Assembly (NCBI GenBank): GCA_910588045.1
Contig: CAJUPS010000006.1
Coordinates: 21,544-85,543, forward strand
DNA: 64,000 nucleotides
Direction: 5' to 3'
Source of the DNA: an uncultured Oscillospiraceae bacterium
Lineage (GTDB): Bacteria; Bacillota; Clostridia; Oscillospirales; Oscillospiraceae
Below the pieces are notes generated by a model that was given only the letters and a program-made list of their open reading frames with translations, ran no database searches and was not told the origin of the DNA. Shown one piece after another: positions 35,614 through 44,374 of the stretch. The translations under genes were made by a program, and so were the position numbers. Numbering within the stretch: position 1 is the first letter of the stretch; each line of letters opens with the position of its first letter.

Positions 35614-36972
35614 ATGCTCAGTCAGAACGAAATCATGCAGACCATCCAGATGATCGACCAGCAGCATCTGGATGTGCGGACCATCACCATGGGGATCTCC
35701 CTGCTCTCCTGCGCCCACAGCGACGTGAAGACGGCCTGTGACAAGATCTACGACAAGATCACCCGCTGCGCCGAGAACCTGGTCCCCACCGGCGAGGCCA
35801 TCGCCAAGGAGTTCGGCGTGCCCATCGTCAACAAGCGCATCTCCGTTACCCCCATCGCCCTGGTGGCCGCAGCGGCGGAGACGGAGGACTATGTCCCCTT
35901 CGCCCGGGCCCTGGACCGGGCGGCCAAGACCTGCGGCGTGGACTTCATCGGCGGCTTCTCCGCCCTGGTCCAGAAGGGGATGACGGACGCGGACCGGCGC
36001 CTCATCGCCTCCATTCCCCAGGCCCTGGCGGAGACGGACATCGTCTGTTCCTCCGTCAACGTGGGTTCCACCAAGGCGGGCATCGACATGGACGCCGTGG
36101 CCCTGATGGGCCGGACCATCAAGGAGCTGGCCGAACGCACGGCCGATAAAGGGGGCTTCGGCTGCGCCAAGCTGGTGGTGTTCTGCAACGCTGTGGAGGA
36201 CAACCCCTTCATGGCCGGTGCCTTCCACGGGGTAGGGGAGCCGGAGCGGGTCATCAACGTGGGCGTCTCCGGACCGGGGGTGGTCCACTACGCCCTCCGG
36301 TCGGTGAAGGGCCAGAGCTTCGACGTGGTGGCGGAGACCATCAAGAAAACGGCCTTCCGCATCACCCGGGTGGGCCAGCTGGTGGCCCAGGAGGCCAGCC
36401 GGAGGCTGGATACCCCCTTCGGCATTGTGGACCTCTCCCTGGCCCCCACTCCCGCCGTGGGCGACAGCGTGGCCCGCATCCTGGAGGAGATGGGCCTGGA
36501 GGTCTGCGGCACCCACGGCACCACCGCCGCCCTGGCTCTGCTCAATGACGCGGTGAAGAAGGGGGGCGTGATGGCGTCCTCCTCGGTGGGCGGGCTCTCC
36601 GGGGCGTTTATCCCCGTCAGCGAGGACGAGGGCATGATCGCCGCCGCCGCGTCGGGGGCGCTGACCCTGGACAAGCTGGAGGCCATGACCTGCGTGTGCT
36701 CGGTGGGCCTGGATATGATCGTGGTCCCCGGGGACACCAGCGCGGAGACCATCTCCGCCATCATTGCCGACGAGGCCGCCATCGGCATGGTCAACACCAA
36801 GACCACCGCCGTGCGCCTCATCCCCGCGCCGGGTAAGCAGGTGGGGGACATGGTGGAGTTCGGCGGACTGCTGGGGTCCGGGCCGGTGCAGGCGGTACAC
36901 CCCTTCTCCAGCCGGGACTTCGTGGCCCGGGGCGGGCGGATTCCCGCGCCCATGCAGAGCCTGAAGAACTGA
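35614..36972 (+). CDS. PFL-like DUF711 family protein (UPF0210)
   Basis: A 452-residue protein of the DUF711/UPF0210 family. Typical sections are LDVRTITMGISLLSCAH, GVPIVNKRISVTPIAL, VCSSVNVGSTKAGIDMDAV and GGVMASSSVGGLSGAFIPVSEDEGM. The fold is related to pyruvate formate-lyase, but the glycyl-radical site is not present and the reaction is unknown. The preceding ACT gene is its regular partner, suggesting ligand-controlled activity. Length is normal for the family. Confidence 0.92.
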   Translation: MLSQNEIMQTIQMIDQQHLDVRTITMGISLLSCAHSDVKTACDKIYDKITRCAENLVPTGEAIAKEFGVPIVNKRISVTPIALVAAAAETEDYVPFARALDRAAKTCGVDFIGGFSALVQKGMTDADRRLIASIPQALAETDIVCSSVNVGSTKAGIDMDAVALMGRTIKELAERTADKGGFGCAKLVVFCNAVEDNPFMAGAFHGVGEPERVINVGVSGPGVVHYALRSVKGQSFDVVAETIKKTAFRITRVGQLVAQEASRRLDTPFGIVDLSLAPTPAVGDSVARILEEMGLEVCGTHGTTAALALLNDAVKKGGVMASSSVGGLSGAFIPVSEDEGMIAAAASGALTLDKLEAMTCVCSVGLDMIVVPGDTSAETISAIIADEAAIGMVNTKTTAVRLIPAPGKQVGDMVEFGGLLGSGPVQAVHPFSSRDFVARGGRIPAPMQSLKN

Positions 36973-36991
36973 CGCGGAGAAGGGAGAGGCT

Positions 36992-37210
36992 ATGTTCTGG
37001 CGGAAAAAGGAGAAAAAACCGGTCTATGACAAGACCGGGAAAATCCCGGTGATTCGCTCCAGCATCTGCACCGGGGAACAGGTGGCGGGCTTTAAGGACC
37101 CGGCCGACGGCCGATTTCAGGAGGTCATGCTGATCCGAAACGGCGGCGACCTGGAGGAGTTTCTGCGCCTGTACGACGTGGAGGAATCCGAAGTGCGCCG
37201 GGAGTGGTAA
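36992..37210 (+). CDS. Small conserved hypothetical protein
   Basis: A 72-residue charged protein beginning MFWRKKEKKPVYDKTGKIPVIRSSICTGEQVAGFKD. It has a good GAAGGGAGAGG ribosome site and sits 20 bases behind the DUF711 gene. No known motif. It is probably a real coding gene, because start site, spacing and codon use match its neighbours. Confidence 0.7.
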   Translation: MFWRKKEKKPVYDKTGKIPVIRSSICTGEQVAGFKDPADGRFQEVMLIRNGGDLEEFLRLYDVEESEVRREW

Positions 37211-37238
37211 ATCGGCGGAGAGAAGGAGGAGAGGGAAC

Positions 37239-37970
37239 ATGAAGCTGTTGATCATCCGGCACGGGGACCCGGATTACGAGCGGGACTCCCTGACGGAGAA
37301 GGGCTGGCGTGAGGCGGCGTACCTGGCGGAGCGGATGGCGGCGACAGATGTAAAAGAGTGCTACGTCTCCCCGTTGGGCCGGGCCAAGGACACCGCCTCG
37401 CTGACGCTGCAAAAGACGGGCTGGAAGGCGCAGGAGTGCCTCTGGCTGCGGGAATTTGACGCGCCCATCTACCGCCCCGACGTGAAGGGGCGGAGGATGC
37501 TGTGCTGGGACTGGCTGCCCCAGGACTGGACGGCGGAGCCCCGGTACTTCCAGCCGGACAAGTGGCATGAGCCGGACATCATGGCGGAGGGCCATGTCCG
37601 GGAGGCCTACGACTGGGTGACCGGGAACCTGGGCGAGCTGCTGGAGCGCCACGGATACCGTCGGGAGGGGCCCCTCTACCGGGCGGTTGCCCCCAATAAC
37701 GACACCCTGGCTTTTTTCTGCCACTTCGGTCTGGAGTGCGTCCTCCTGAGCCATCTGCTGAACATCTCTCCCATGGCCCTCTGGCACGGGACCTGCGCCG
37801 CGCCCACGTCGGTGACCACCGTGGTCACGGAGGAGCGGCGGGAGGGGATCGCCTACTTCCGCATGGGGGCCTTCGGTGACGTCTCCCACCTGTACTGCCA
37901 CGGGGAGCCGCCCGCCTTTTCCGCCCGATTCCGGGAGTGCTATGGCAATGAAGACGAGCGGCGGGACTGA
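37239..37970 (+). CDS. Histidine phosphatase family protein
   Basis: A 243-residue phosphoglycerate-mutase-like phosphatase. The catalytic motif LIIRHGDPDYERDSLTEKGWREA carries the RHG nucleophile, and SPLGRAKDTA provides the second phosphate-binding Arg; the later AFFCHFGLECVLLSH supplies the second His. The protein is longer than minimal members because of an insert around residues 75-125. Substrate unknown. Last gene of the forward run, ended by a bidirectional terminator. Confidence 0.9.
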   Translation: MKLLIIRHGDPDYERDSLTEKGWREAAYLAERMAATDVKECYVSPLGRAKDTASLTLQKTGWKAQECLWLREFDAPIYRPDVKGRRMLCWDWLPQDWTAEPRYFQPDKWHEPDIMAEGHVREAYDWVTGNLGELLERHGYRREGPLYRAVAPNNDTLAFFCHFGLECVLLSHLLNISPMALWHGTCAAPTSVTTVVTEERREGIAYFRMGAFGDVSHLYCHGEPPAFSARFRECYGNEDERRD

Positions 37971-38000
37971 TCCTCCTGAGAGCTCCCGGTCAACCCGACA

Positions 38001-38042
38001 AAAAGCGCGCGTCCGGCCTGTGTGGCCGGGCGCGCGTTTTTC
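38001..38042. terminator. Bidirectional terminator between histidine phosphatase and atp operon
   Basis: A very GC-rich stem (CGCGCGTCCGGCC with GGCCGGGCGCGCG) is flanked by AAAAA on the left and TTTTTCTT on the right. It can end the phosphatase transcript on the plus strand and the atp operon on the minus strand. Confidence 0.88.
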
Positions 38043-38052
38043 TTATCGTGCA

Positions 38053-38463
38053 TTATGGCATCCAGTTGGATTTCACCCGCAGGCGGTTGAGGGCCCTGGC
38101 AAGGGTGGCCTGGGCGATCTGGTGCTCCTGTCGGCTCTTCTGCTGCAACAGGGCCTCCCGGGCCTCGTCGGCCTCTCGCCTGGCCCGTACCTCGTCGATC
38201 TCCTCGGGGCGCTCCACGGAGTCCACCAGGACCAGCACGTCGTTGTGCTCCACCTTGACCATCCCGGGGGAGACGGCGGCCAGCCGCTCCGGCTGGTCGG
38301 GGACCTGGTAGCGCAGGGTCCCGGGCTGGACGGCGGCAATCATGTTGCTGTGGTGGGCCAAGACGCACTGCTCCCCGTCACTGGTGGGGATGGTCAAACT
38401 GATGCAGGGCCCCTCATAAAAGTTCTTGTCCGCCGCCAGAATGTGCACCTGAAAGACGTCCAT
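38053..38463 (-). CDS. atpC: F1F0 ATP synthase subunit epsilon
   Basis: A 136-residue epsilon subunit of the F1 central stalk. The beta-sandwich domain is seen in FQVHILAADKNFYEGPCISLTIPTSDGEQCVLAHHSNMIAAVQPG, followed by the two-helix C-terminus (RREADEAREALLQQKSRQEH), which regulates hydrolysis in the family. Its ATG overlaps the atpD stop by one base (TGATG). Last gene of the operon. Confidence 0.93.
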   Translation of the reverse strand: MDVFQVHILAADKNFYEGPCISLTIPTSDGEQCVLAHHSNMIAAVQPGTLRYQVPDQPERLAAVSPGMVKVEHNDVLVLVDSVERPEEIDEVRARREADEAREALLQQKSRQEHQIAQATLARALNRLRVKSNWMP

Positions 38464-39875
38464 CAGAGCTCACCCGCCTCCAGTCGTTTTGCCTTCGCCA
38501 CCACGTCCCGCCAGGAGCCCACGTTGTAGAAGGCCGCCTCCGGGTACTGGTCCAGCTCGCCGTCCACGATGGCCCCGAAGCTCTCCAGCGTGTCGTGGAG
38601 GGGGACGTAGACGCCGGGGATGCCGGTAAACTTCTCCGCCACGTGGGTAGGCTGGGCCAAAAAGCGCTGGAGACGGCGGGCCCGGGCCACGGTGTGCCGG
38701 TCCTCGCTGCTGAGTTCGTCCATGCCCAGGATGGCGATGATGTCCTGGAGCTCCCGGTATTTCTCCAGGATCTCCTGGACCTTCCGGGCGATGCGGTAGT
38801 GCTTTTCACCCACCAGGTCGGCCTCCAGGATCCGGGAGGAGGAGGCCAGGGGGTCCACCGCCGGATAGATGCCCTGCTCGGAGATCTTCCGGCTGAGCAC
38901 CGTGGTGGCGTCCAGATGGGCGAAGGTGGTAGCGGTGGCGGGGTCCGTCAGGTCGTCGGCGGGGACGTACACCGCCTGCACGGAGGTGACGGAGCCCTCC
39001 TTGGTGGAGGCGATGCGCTCCTGGAGCTCGCCCATCTCGTTGGCCAGGGTGGGCTGGTAGCCCACGGCGGAGGGCATACGCCCCAGCAGGGTGGACACCT
39101 CGCTGCCCGCCTGGACAAAGCGGAAGATGTTGTCGATGAACAGCAGCACATCCTTGTGCTCCTTGTCCCGGAAGTATTCCGCCATGGTCAGTCCCGACAG
39201 GGCCACCCGCATTCTCACGCCGGGGGACTCGTTCATCTGCCCGAAGACCAGGGCGGTCTTCTCGGACACGCCGCTCTCCCGCATTTCCCGCCACAGGTCG
39301 TTGCCCTCGCGGCTGCGCTCACCCACGCCGGTGAAGATGGAATAGCCCCCGTGCTCCATCGCCACATTGTGGATCAGCTCCTGGATCAGCACCGTCTTGC
39401 CCACGCCCGCGCCGCCGAACAGGCCGATCTTGCCCCCTCTGGGGTAGGGCTCCAGCAGGTCGATGACCTTGATGCCCGTCTCCAGGATCTCCACCGCCGG
39501 GCTCTGCTCCTCAAAGGTGGGCGGCGCACGGTAGATGCTCTGAACCGGGGTGTCCGCGGGCAGAGGGGCGCCCCCGTCAATGGGCTGACCGAGGACGTTG
39601 AACATCCGTCCCAGGGTGGCCTGGCCCACGGGCACCTGGATGGTGCGCCCGGGGATGTCTACGGCCAGCCCCCGGGCCAGTCCCTCGCTGGGGGAGAGCA
39701 TGATGCACCGCACGGTGTTCCGCCCCACATGCTGGGCCACCTCCATGACGTGTACGACGCCCGCTTTTTCCACGGAGAGCTCCTCCCGCAGCCGGGGCAG
39801 TGCGCCGTCCTGGATTTCCACGTCCACAACAGGACCTGCTATTTGAACAATGATCCCTCGTTCCAAATCCCTCAC
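38463..39875 (-). CDS. atpD: F1F0 ATP synthase subunit beta
   Basis: A 470-residue catalytic subunit. The P-loop GGAGVGKTVLIQEL, catalytic GVGERSREGNDLWREM, and the DELSEED-like lever region near GMDELSSEDRHTV are intact. Length is normal. The annotated start is GTG at 39875, overlapping the atpG stop by four bases; a TTG four codons later is possible. It forms the alpha3beta3 hexamer with the unusual alpha subunit of this operon. Confidence 0.95.
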   Translation of the reverse strand: MRDLERGIIVQIAGPVVDVEIQDGALPRLREELSVEKAGVVHVMEVAQHVGRNTVRCIMLSPSEGLARGLAVDIPGRTIQVPVGQATLGRMFNVLGQPIDGGAPLPADTPVQSIYRAPPTFEEQSPAVEILETGIKVIDLLEPYPRGGKIGLFGGAGVGKTVLIQELIHNVAMEHGGYSIFTGVGERSREGNDLWREMRESGVSEKTALVFGQMNESPGVRMRVALSGLTMAEYFRDKEHKDVLLFIDNIFRFVQAGSEVSTLLGRMPSAVGYQPTLANEMGELQERIASTKEGSVTSVQAVYVPADDLTDPATATTFAHLDATTVLSRKISEQGIYPAVDPLASSSRILEADLVGEKHYRIARKVQEILEKYRELQDIIAILGMDELSSEDRHTVARARRLQRFLAQPTHVAEKFTGIPGVYVPLHDTLESFGAIVDGELDQYPEAAFYNVGSWRDVVAKAKRLEAGEL

Positions 39876-40777
39876 CTCGTATTCTTCCGATGTTTTTGCT
39901 TCTGGGCCCTGGCCCCGGCGGAGATCTCGGTGATCTCCTGGGTGATGCTCGACTGCCGGACCCGGTTGAACTCCAGGGAGAGTTCCCCCAGCAGATTCTC
40001 CGCATTCTGGTTGGCGCTGTCCATGGCCGTCATGCGGGCCTCCTGCTCGCAGCAGAAGCTGTCGATCAGGGCGCTGTAGATAAAGCCGGATACATAGCTG
40101 GGCATCATACTGTTGAGCACCGCTCTCACGTCCGGGAGAAATTCAAAGGGCTCCGTGACCGGCTGTTCCACGACGGCGGCGTCGGCGAAATGGGTCCGGT
40201 GGAAGGGCAGCAGGCGGGTGGAGCGGGCCTGGAAGGACATGGCGTTGGCCATGTCGGTGTAGACAATAAAGATCTTCTTGAGCTCCCCCCGGTCGAAGCC
40301 GTCCAGCAGCAGGGCGCTGATCTCCCGGGCCCGGGCCATGGTGGGATTCTGGGCGGTGTAGAGGAAGCTGTGCTCGATGGGGATGCCCCGCTGGGCGAAA
40401 AACCGCCTGCCGTACTCCCCGACCACGAAGAGCTTGGTATCCGGGTGCTGCTCCAGCAGCCTGGTGGCCTCCCGGATGGCGTTCTGGTTGTAGGAGCCCG
40501 CCAGGCCCTTGTCGGCGGTGATGACCAGGCAGCCGTAAGTGCCGTCCAGAGTGGCGTCGCCGCTGTCCGGGTAGAAGTAGCGGCTGTCCACGTTTCCCGC
40601 CGTGCGGAAGACCCGCTTGATCTCCCCCCGCAGGGCCTCGAAGTAGGGGCGGGTATTTTCCAGCTCCTGTCGGGCCTTGCGCAGCTTGGTGGAGGCGATG
40701 AGGTACATGGCGTTGGTGATTTTCTGGGTCTCCTGGACGCTCTGGATGCGGTTTTTGATCTCCTTTGTTCCGGCCAT
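39872..40777 (-). CDS. atpG: F1F0 ATP synthase subunit gamma
   Basis: A 301-residue rotor subunit. The conserved N-terminal helix (MAGTKEIKNRIQSVQETQKITNAMYLIASTKLRKA) and C-terminal coiled coil (MTAMDSANQNAENLLGELSLEFNRVRQSSITQEITEISAGA) are present, and GLAGSYNQNAIREA is the usual central motif. The protein ends in a Lys/Arg-rich tail. The start is two bases from the atpA stop. Confidence 0.93.
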   Translation of the reverse strand: MAGTKEIKNRIQSVQETQKITNAMYLIASTKLRKARQELENTRPYFEALRGEIKRVFRTAGNVDSRYFYPDSGDATLDGTYGCLVITADKGLAGSYNQNAIREATRLLEQHPDTKLFVVGEYGRRFFAQRGIPIEHSFLYTAQNPTMARAREISALLLDGFDRGELKKIFIVYTDMANAMSFQARSTRLLPFHRTHFADAAVVEQPVTEPFEFLPDVRAVLNSMMPSYVSGFIYSALIDSFCCEQEARMTAMDSANQNAENLLGELSLEFNRVRQSSITQEITEISAGARAQKQKHRKNTR

Positions 40778-40778
40778 C

Positions 40779-42536
40779 TCAGCCTCCGTGCTTCCCGCGG
40801 AAGACTTCCAGGAACTGGCGGGACAGGTTTAGCAGCTCCTCCCGGTCCTCCTCGGGCAAAAAACCGGTCAGATCGACCCTCCGGCAGAGGTCCGGGACCT
40901 GTTCCTCGACAAAGGAGAGCAGTCCGGCGCGGAACCGGTCCATGTCGTCGAGCGGTACGTCCTGCATGACATGGTGCAGGGCGGCGGTGAGGAGGATGAC
41001 CTGCTGGTGCTGGGAGAGGGGGGCGTACTGGCTCTGCCGCAGCAGGCGCATGAGCCCCTGACCGTAGGAGAGCTGGCGCTTGGTGGCGTCGTCCAGGTCG
41101 CTGGAGAACTGGGTGAACACCTCCATCTCCCGGTACTGGGCCAGATCCAGCCGGATGGCGCCCGCGGAGGACTTCATGGCCTTGGTCTGGGCGTCACCGC
41201 CCACCCGGGACACACTGAGTCCCACGTTGACTGCGGGCCGCTGGCCGGAGAAGAACAGTTCGCTCTCCAGGAAAATCTGACCGTCGGTGATAGAGATGAT
41301 GTTGGTGGGAATGTAGGCGGACACGTCCCCCGCCTGGGTCTCCACGATGGGCAGGGCGGTCATGCTGCCGCCCCCCCGCTCGTCGGAGAGGTGGGCCGCC
41401 CGCTCCAGCAGCCGGGAGTGGAGGTAGAACACGTCGCCCGGGTAAGCCTCACGGCCCGGGGAGCGCTCCAGGAGCAGGCTCAGGGCCCGGTAGGCGATGG
41501 CGTGCTTGCTGAGATCGTCGTAGACGATGAGCACGTCCTGCCCCTGGTACATGAAGAACTCGGCCAGGGCACAGCCCGCGTAGGGCGCGATGTACTGTAG
41601 TGCGGCGGAGGAGCTGGCGGGGGCGCTGATGACGCAGGTGTAGTCCATGGCGCCCCGGCGGTTCAGGTTTTCCACCAGCTGGGCCACGGAACTGGTCTTC
41701 TGGCCAATGGCCACATAGACGCACATCACGTCCTTGCCCTTCTGGTTGAGGATGGTGTCCAGGGCGATGGCGGTCTTGCCGGTCTGGCGGTCGCCGATGA
41801 TCAGCTCCCGTTGGCCGCGGCCGATGGGGAACATGGAGTCGATGGTCAGCAGCCCCGTCTCCATGGGGGTGTTGACCGGCTGGCGGTCCAGAATACCGGG
41901 GGCGGGGAACTCAATGGGACGGTAGGTATCCGGATGGATGCGGCCCTTGCCGTCGATGGGGACGCCCAGGGCGTCCACCACCCGGCCCAGGTAGGCGTCG
42001 CCCACGGGCATTCCGGCGGTCTTGTGGGTACGCCGGACCATGCTTCCGGCGGTGATGTCCTCGCCGTCGCCGAAGAGGACGCAGCTCAACTCCCCCCGGC
42101 GCAGCTCCTGGACCATGCCCTTGACGCCGGAGGCGAAGACCAGGATCTCGCCGTACTGGGCGTGCTCCAGGCCGCTCACGGTGGCGATTTCGCCGTCTAC
42201 GGTCAGCACCTCGCCGATCTCCTCCGGGATGATGGACAGCTCCCAGTTCGACGCGGCCTGGCGCATCAGGGGGAGCAGTTCCTCCTCGCCGGGCTCCAGC
42301 TGGCGGAGGTAGTCGGTAAACTGCCGTACCCGGCCGTCCAGGGTCCAGTCGTACACGTCGGATCCCACCTGGAGCCGGAAGCCGGTATGCAGGGTGTCGT
42401 CCTTCTCCCAGTGCAGGGGCACCTTGCGCTGATAAGTCCGGGTGAGAAAGTCGCCGAAACGCTGGAGCTGGACCTGACTGGGCTCGCGGGCGCTGCGCAG
42501 CTCCGCCGTCAGGCGGCCTCTAGCGTTCCTCATCAT
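40779..42536 (-). CDS. atpA: F1F0 ATP synthase alpha subunit with fused delta C-terminal domain
   Basis: A 585-residue protein, about 80 longer than a usual alpha subunit. The alpha part from about residue 90 has the beta barrel (IGEVLTVDGEIATVSGLEHAQYGEILVF), the P-loop GDRQTGKTAIALD and the sequence SISRxGG as LSVSRVGGDAQTKAMK. Residues 1-85 do not look like alpha: LQRFGDFLTRTYQRKVPLHW, TGFRLQVGSDVYDWTLDGRVRQFTDYLRQLE match the end of subunit delta (atpH), where a GxxxxxGxxxxDxSxxxRLxxL pattern closes the protein. No separate atpH exists between atpF and atpA. The ATG at 42536 has GGAGGAG six bases upstream, so the extension is truly coded. The alpha N-terminal helix that normally binds delta is altered. 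Confidence 0.93.
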   Translation of the reverse strand: MMRNARGRLTAELRSAREPSQVQLQRFGDFLTRTYQRKVPLHWEKDDTLHTGFRLQVGSDVYDWTLDGRVRQFTDYLRQLEPGEEELLPLMRQAASNWELSIIPEEIGEVLTVDGEIATVSGLEHAQYGEILVFASGVKGMVQELRRGELSCVLFGDGEDITAGSMVRRTHKTAGMPVGDAYLGRVVDALGVPIDGKGRIHPDTYRPIEFPAPGILDRQPVNTPMETGLLTIDSMFPIGRGQRELIIGDRQTGKTAIALDTILNQKGKDVMCVYVAIGQKTSSVAQLVENLNRRGAMDYTCVISAPASSSAALQYIAPYAGCALAEFFMYQGQDVLIVYDDLSKHAIAYRALSLLLERSPGREAYPGDVFYLHSRLLERAAHLSDERGGGSMTALPIVETQAGDVSAYIPTNIISITDGQIFLESELFFSGQRPAVNVGLSVSRVGGDAQTKAMKSSAGAIRLDLAQYREMEVFTQFSSDLDDATKRQLSYGQGLMRLLRQSQYAPLSQHQQVILLTAALHHVMQDVPLDDMDRFRAGLLSFVEEQVPDLCRRVDLTGFLPEEDREELLNLSRQFLEVFRGKHGG

Positions 42537-43008
42537 GCTCTGCTCCTCCCTCCGCCAGGTCTAGGAATTGATCGAAGGGGTCCTGGCCCAGGGCCAGCTT
42601 TTTGGTGGCCGCAGCGGCCAGACGCCGGAGCTCCCGCTGGGAGGAGCGCAGGATCTGATCCCGGTCGTGGGCCGCCTCAGCCCGGGCGTGGACGAGCAGC
42701 TGCTGCGCCTGGGCCTTGGCCTGGGAGAGCTGCTCCTCGGCGGACTGCTGGACGGCCTGCTGGGCCTTGGCCCGGGAGAGGCGAATCTCCTCGTCGGCGG
42801 CGTCCAGCTTGGCCTGATATTCGGCCTTGATCCGCTCTGCCTCCTCCAGCTTGTCGGCGGCCTGCTGGTCCTTCTCGCGGTAGTAGGCTTCCCGCTTCTC
42901 CATGAATTGCTTGACGGGCTTGAAGAGGATGAAGTACAGCCCGCCCACCAGGATGACCAGATTCATCCAGTGCAGCAAAATTTGCTGCCAATCAATATTC
43001 AACGGCAT
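42520..43008 (-). CDS. atpF: F1F0 ATP synthase subunit b
   Basis: A 162-residue peripheral-stalk subunit with an N-terminal membrane helix (ILLHWMNLVILVGGLYFILFKPV) and a long charged coiled coil (MEKREAYYREKDQQAADKLEEAERIKAEYQAKL...). Length is normal, and there is no fused delta domain at its C-terminus, unlike in mycobacteria. It overlaps the atpA fusion gene by 17 bases. Its normal partner delta is present only as the domain fused to alpha. Confidence 0.92.
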   Translation of the reverse strand: MPLNIDWQQILLHWMNLVILVGGLYFILFKPVKQFMEKREAYYREKDQQAADKLEEAERIKAEYQAKLDAADEEIRLSRAKAQQAVQQSAEEQLSQAKAQAQQLLVHARAEAAHDRDQILRSSQRELRRLAAAATKKLALGQDPFDQFLDLAEGGAEHDEER

Positions 43009-43023
43009 ATGGCTCCCCCCGTC

Positions 43024-43359
43024 TTACAGCACGAAGATGATCAGGATGACGACCAGCAGGGCATAGATGATGGCGGTCTCGATGAAGACAAGACCCAGCA
43101 TCAGGGAGGTGCGGATCTTGCCCTCGGCCTCGGGCTGACGGGAGATGCCCTCGGCGGCCTTGGCGGTGGCCAGGCCCATGCCGATGGCGCCGCCTGCGGC
43201 GGCGATGCCGATGGCGATACCGGCGGCCAGGGCCTTCAGGCCGAGGGTGTTGTCCGGCGCCTGGACGGCGCCGGAGGCGGCGTAGGCGGGAGCGGCCAGG
43301 GCCAGGGACGAGAGCAGTACGCAGGTGAGGGTGAAGATTTTTTTGAGAAATTTGTTCAT
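43024..43359 (-). CDS. atpE: F1F0 ATP synthase subunit c with signal-like leader
   Basis: A 111-residue subunit whose ring-forming hairpin is residues 38-111: GLKALAAGIAIGIAAAGGAIGMGLATAKA, the polar loop ARQP-type EGISRQPEAEGK, and helix 2 LGLVFIETAIIYALLVVIL with the ion-binding Glu. A hydrophobic N-terminal leader (MNKFLKKIFTLTCVLLSSLALAAPAYA) precedes it and could be cleaved. Compared with the Na+-binding Ilyobacter ring, the helix-1 Gln is Met here and the Val before Glu is Phe, while Ser after Glu is Thr, so H+ coupling is more likely than Na+. Confidence 0.92.
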   Translation of the reverse strand: MNKFLKKIFTLTCVLLSSLALAAPAYAASGAVQAPDNTLGLKALAAGIAIGIAAAGGAIGMGLATAKAAEGISRQPEAEGKIRTSLMLGLVFIETAIIYALLVVILIIFVL

Positions 43360-43404
43360 GGTAGAAAACCTCCAATAATCTTAGTCGCTTATGGAAAACA
43401 AGCC

Positions 43405-44232
43405 CTAGGCCCCCCGGATTTTTTTCTTCTTTGCCTTGGGCGGCGTCGGCTCGGAGACCTCGCCGTAGTAGAGGGCGGTCAGCATGGTGAGCACATAGGC
43501 TTGAATGAGCGCGTGGAGCAAGGTGAACATGACGCCCACCAGCACCGGCAGCACGAAGCTGAGATTCACGTAGTAGTACACCAGCTCTGTCACCAGCAGG
43601 CCGCTGAGCAGTGCGCCGAAGAGACGGAAGCTCATGGAGATGGGCAGGGAGAACTCCTTGAGGGCCTTCCCGATGCCCTTGGGGCCGTTTCCGGCTACAC
43701 CGCCGGAGACAATGACCAGATAGGACAGGGTGCCCAGGGCGATGGCGGCGTTCACGTCGGACAGGGGAGCGGGCAGCGTGATGGGGTGTCCCTGGACGGT
43801 GACCGCCTGGAGCCCCAGCAGCTCAAAGAGCGTTCCCACAAAGATGTACGCACCGGCGGCGAAGATGTAGGCCCCCAGAAAGCCGAAGCGGTGGGGGCTG
43901 TTGCTCTTGGCCAAGTGGTCGAAGAGCCCCACGACTTCCTCCAGGACCATCTGGAATTTGCCCGGCTTGAGGTGAAACCGGGGAAGGGCAAAGATCCGGA
44001 TCCCCAGTGCGGCCACCAGCAGGATGGCCGTTACGGTGAACGCGGAGATCAGGCCCGGGTTGACATCCTTCAGCCCGAAGAGGCTGATTTGGCCTGTGCC
44101 ATGGAGCACGGCGTCCCGCATCGCTTCCTGCACGCTCTCCGACCGGCCCGGCGAACCGGTGAGCAGCGCCCCGGCCAGCAAAAGCAGGATTGCCGTAAGC
44201 CACAACGCCAGGCCCACTTTATGTTGCTTCAT
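43405..44232 (-). CDS. atpB: F1F0 ATP synthase subunit a
   Basis: A 275-residue stator subunit of the ion channel. The essential Arg lies in ISMSFRLFGALLSGLLV, and the last helix region HALIQAYVLTMLTALYYGEV is typical. A start at 44232 (MKQHKVGLALW) with AGAAGGT nine bases upstream is preferred over an in-frame start at 44310, which would add an Arg/Lys-rich leader lying in the promoter region. The C-terminus has a Lys-rich tail. First gene of the operon; atpI is not seen. Confidence 0.92.
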   Translation of the reverse strand: MKQHKVGLALWLTAILLLLAGALLTGSPGRSESVQEAMRDAVLHGTGQISLFGLKDVNPGLISAFTVTAILLVAALGIRIFALPRFHLKPGKFQMVLEEVVGLFDHLAKSNSPHRFGFLGAYIFAAGAYIFVGTLFELLGLQAVTVQGHPITLPAPLSDVNAAIALGTLSYLVIVSGGVAGNGPKGIGKALKEFSLPISMSFRLFGALLSGLLVTELVYYYVNLSFVLPVLVGVMFTLLHALIQAYVLTMLTALYYGEVSEPTPPKAKKKKIRGA

Positions 44233-44309
44233 CCAGCATACCTTCTTTCGTTTTTGACGATACTGGCGCACCCGCCTGTGTTTGGTGGACGCGCCGCGCT
44301 TGCGATACA

Positions 44310-44318
44310 ATTATAACA
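44310..44318 (-). promoter_or_regulatory. Extended -10 promoter of the atp operon
   Basis: On the minus strand TGT-TATAAT forms an extended -10 (TGnTATAAT) about 80 bases before atpB. The -35 region is weak (TTTATG at 17 bases), consistent with extended -10 dependence. Confidence 0.6.
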
Positions 44319-44374
44319 CCGCTGTCAAGACCCATAAATAGCATCCTTTTACAAATTCATCTCGCTTTATGGCC

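Noticed and set aside
38595..40079. Long plus-strand open frame across atpD/atpG
   Set aside because: Antisense of well-conserved ATP synthase genes; His/Gly/Gln-rich translation typical of a shadow.
42568..44316. Long plus-strand open frame across atpF/atpE/atpB
   Set aside because: Antisense shadow spanning three genuine genes and their promoter.
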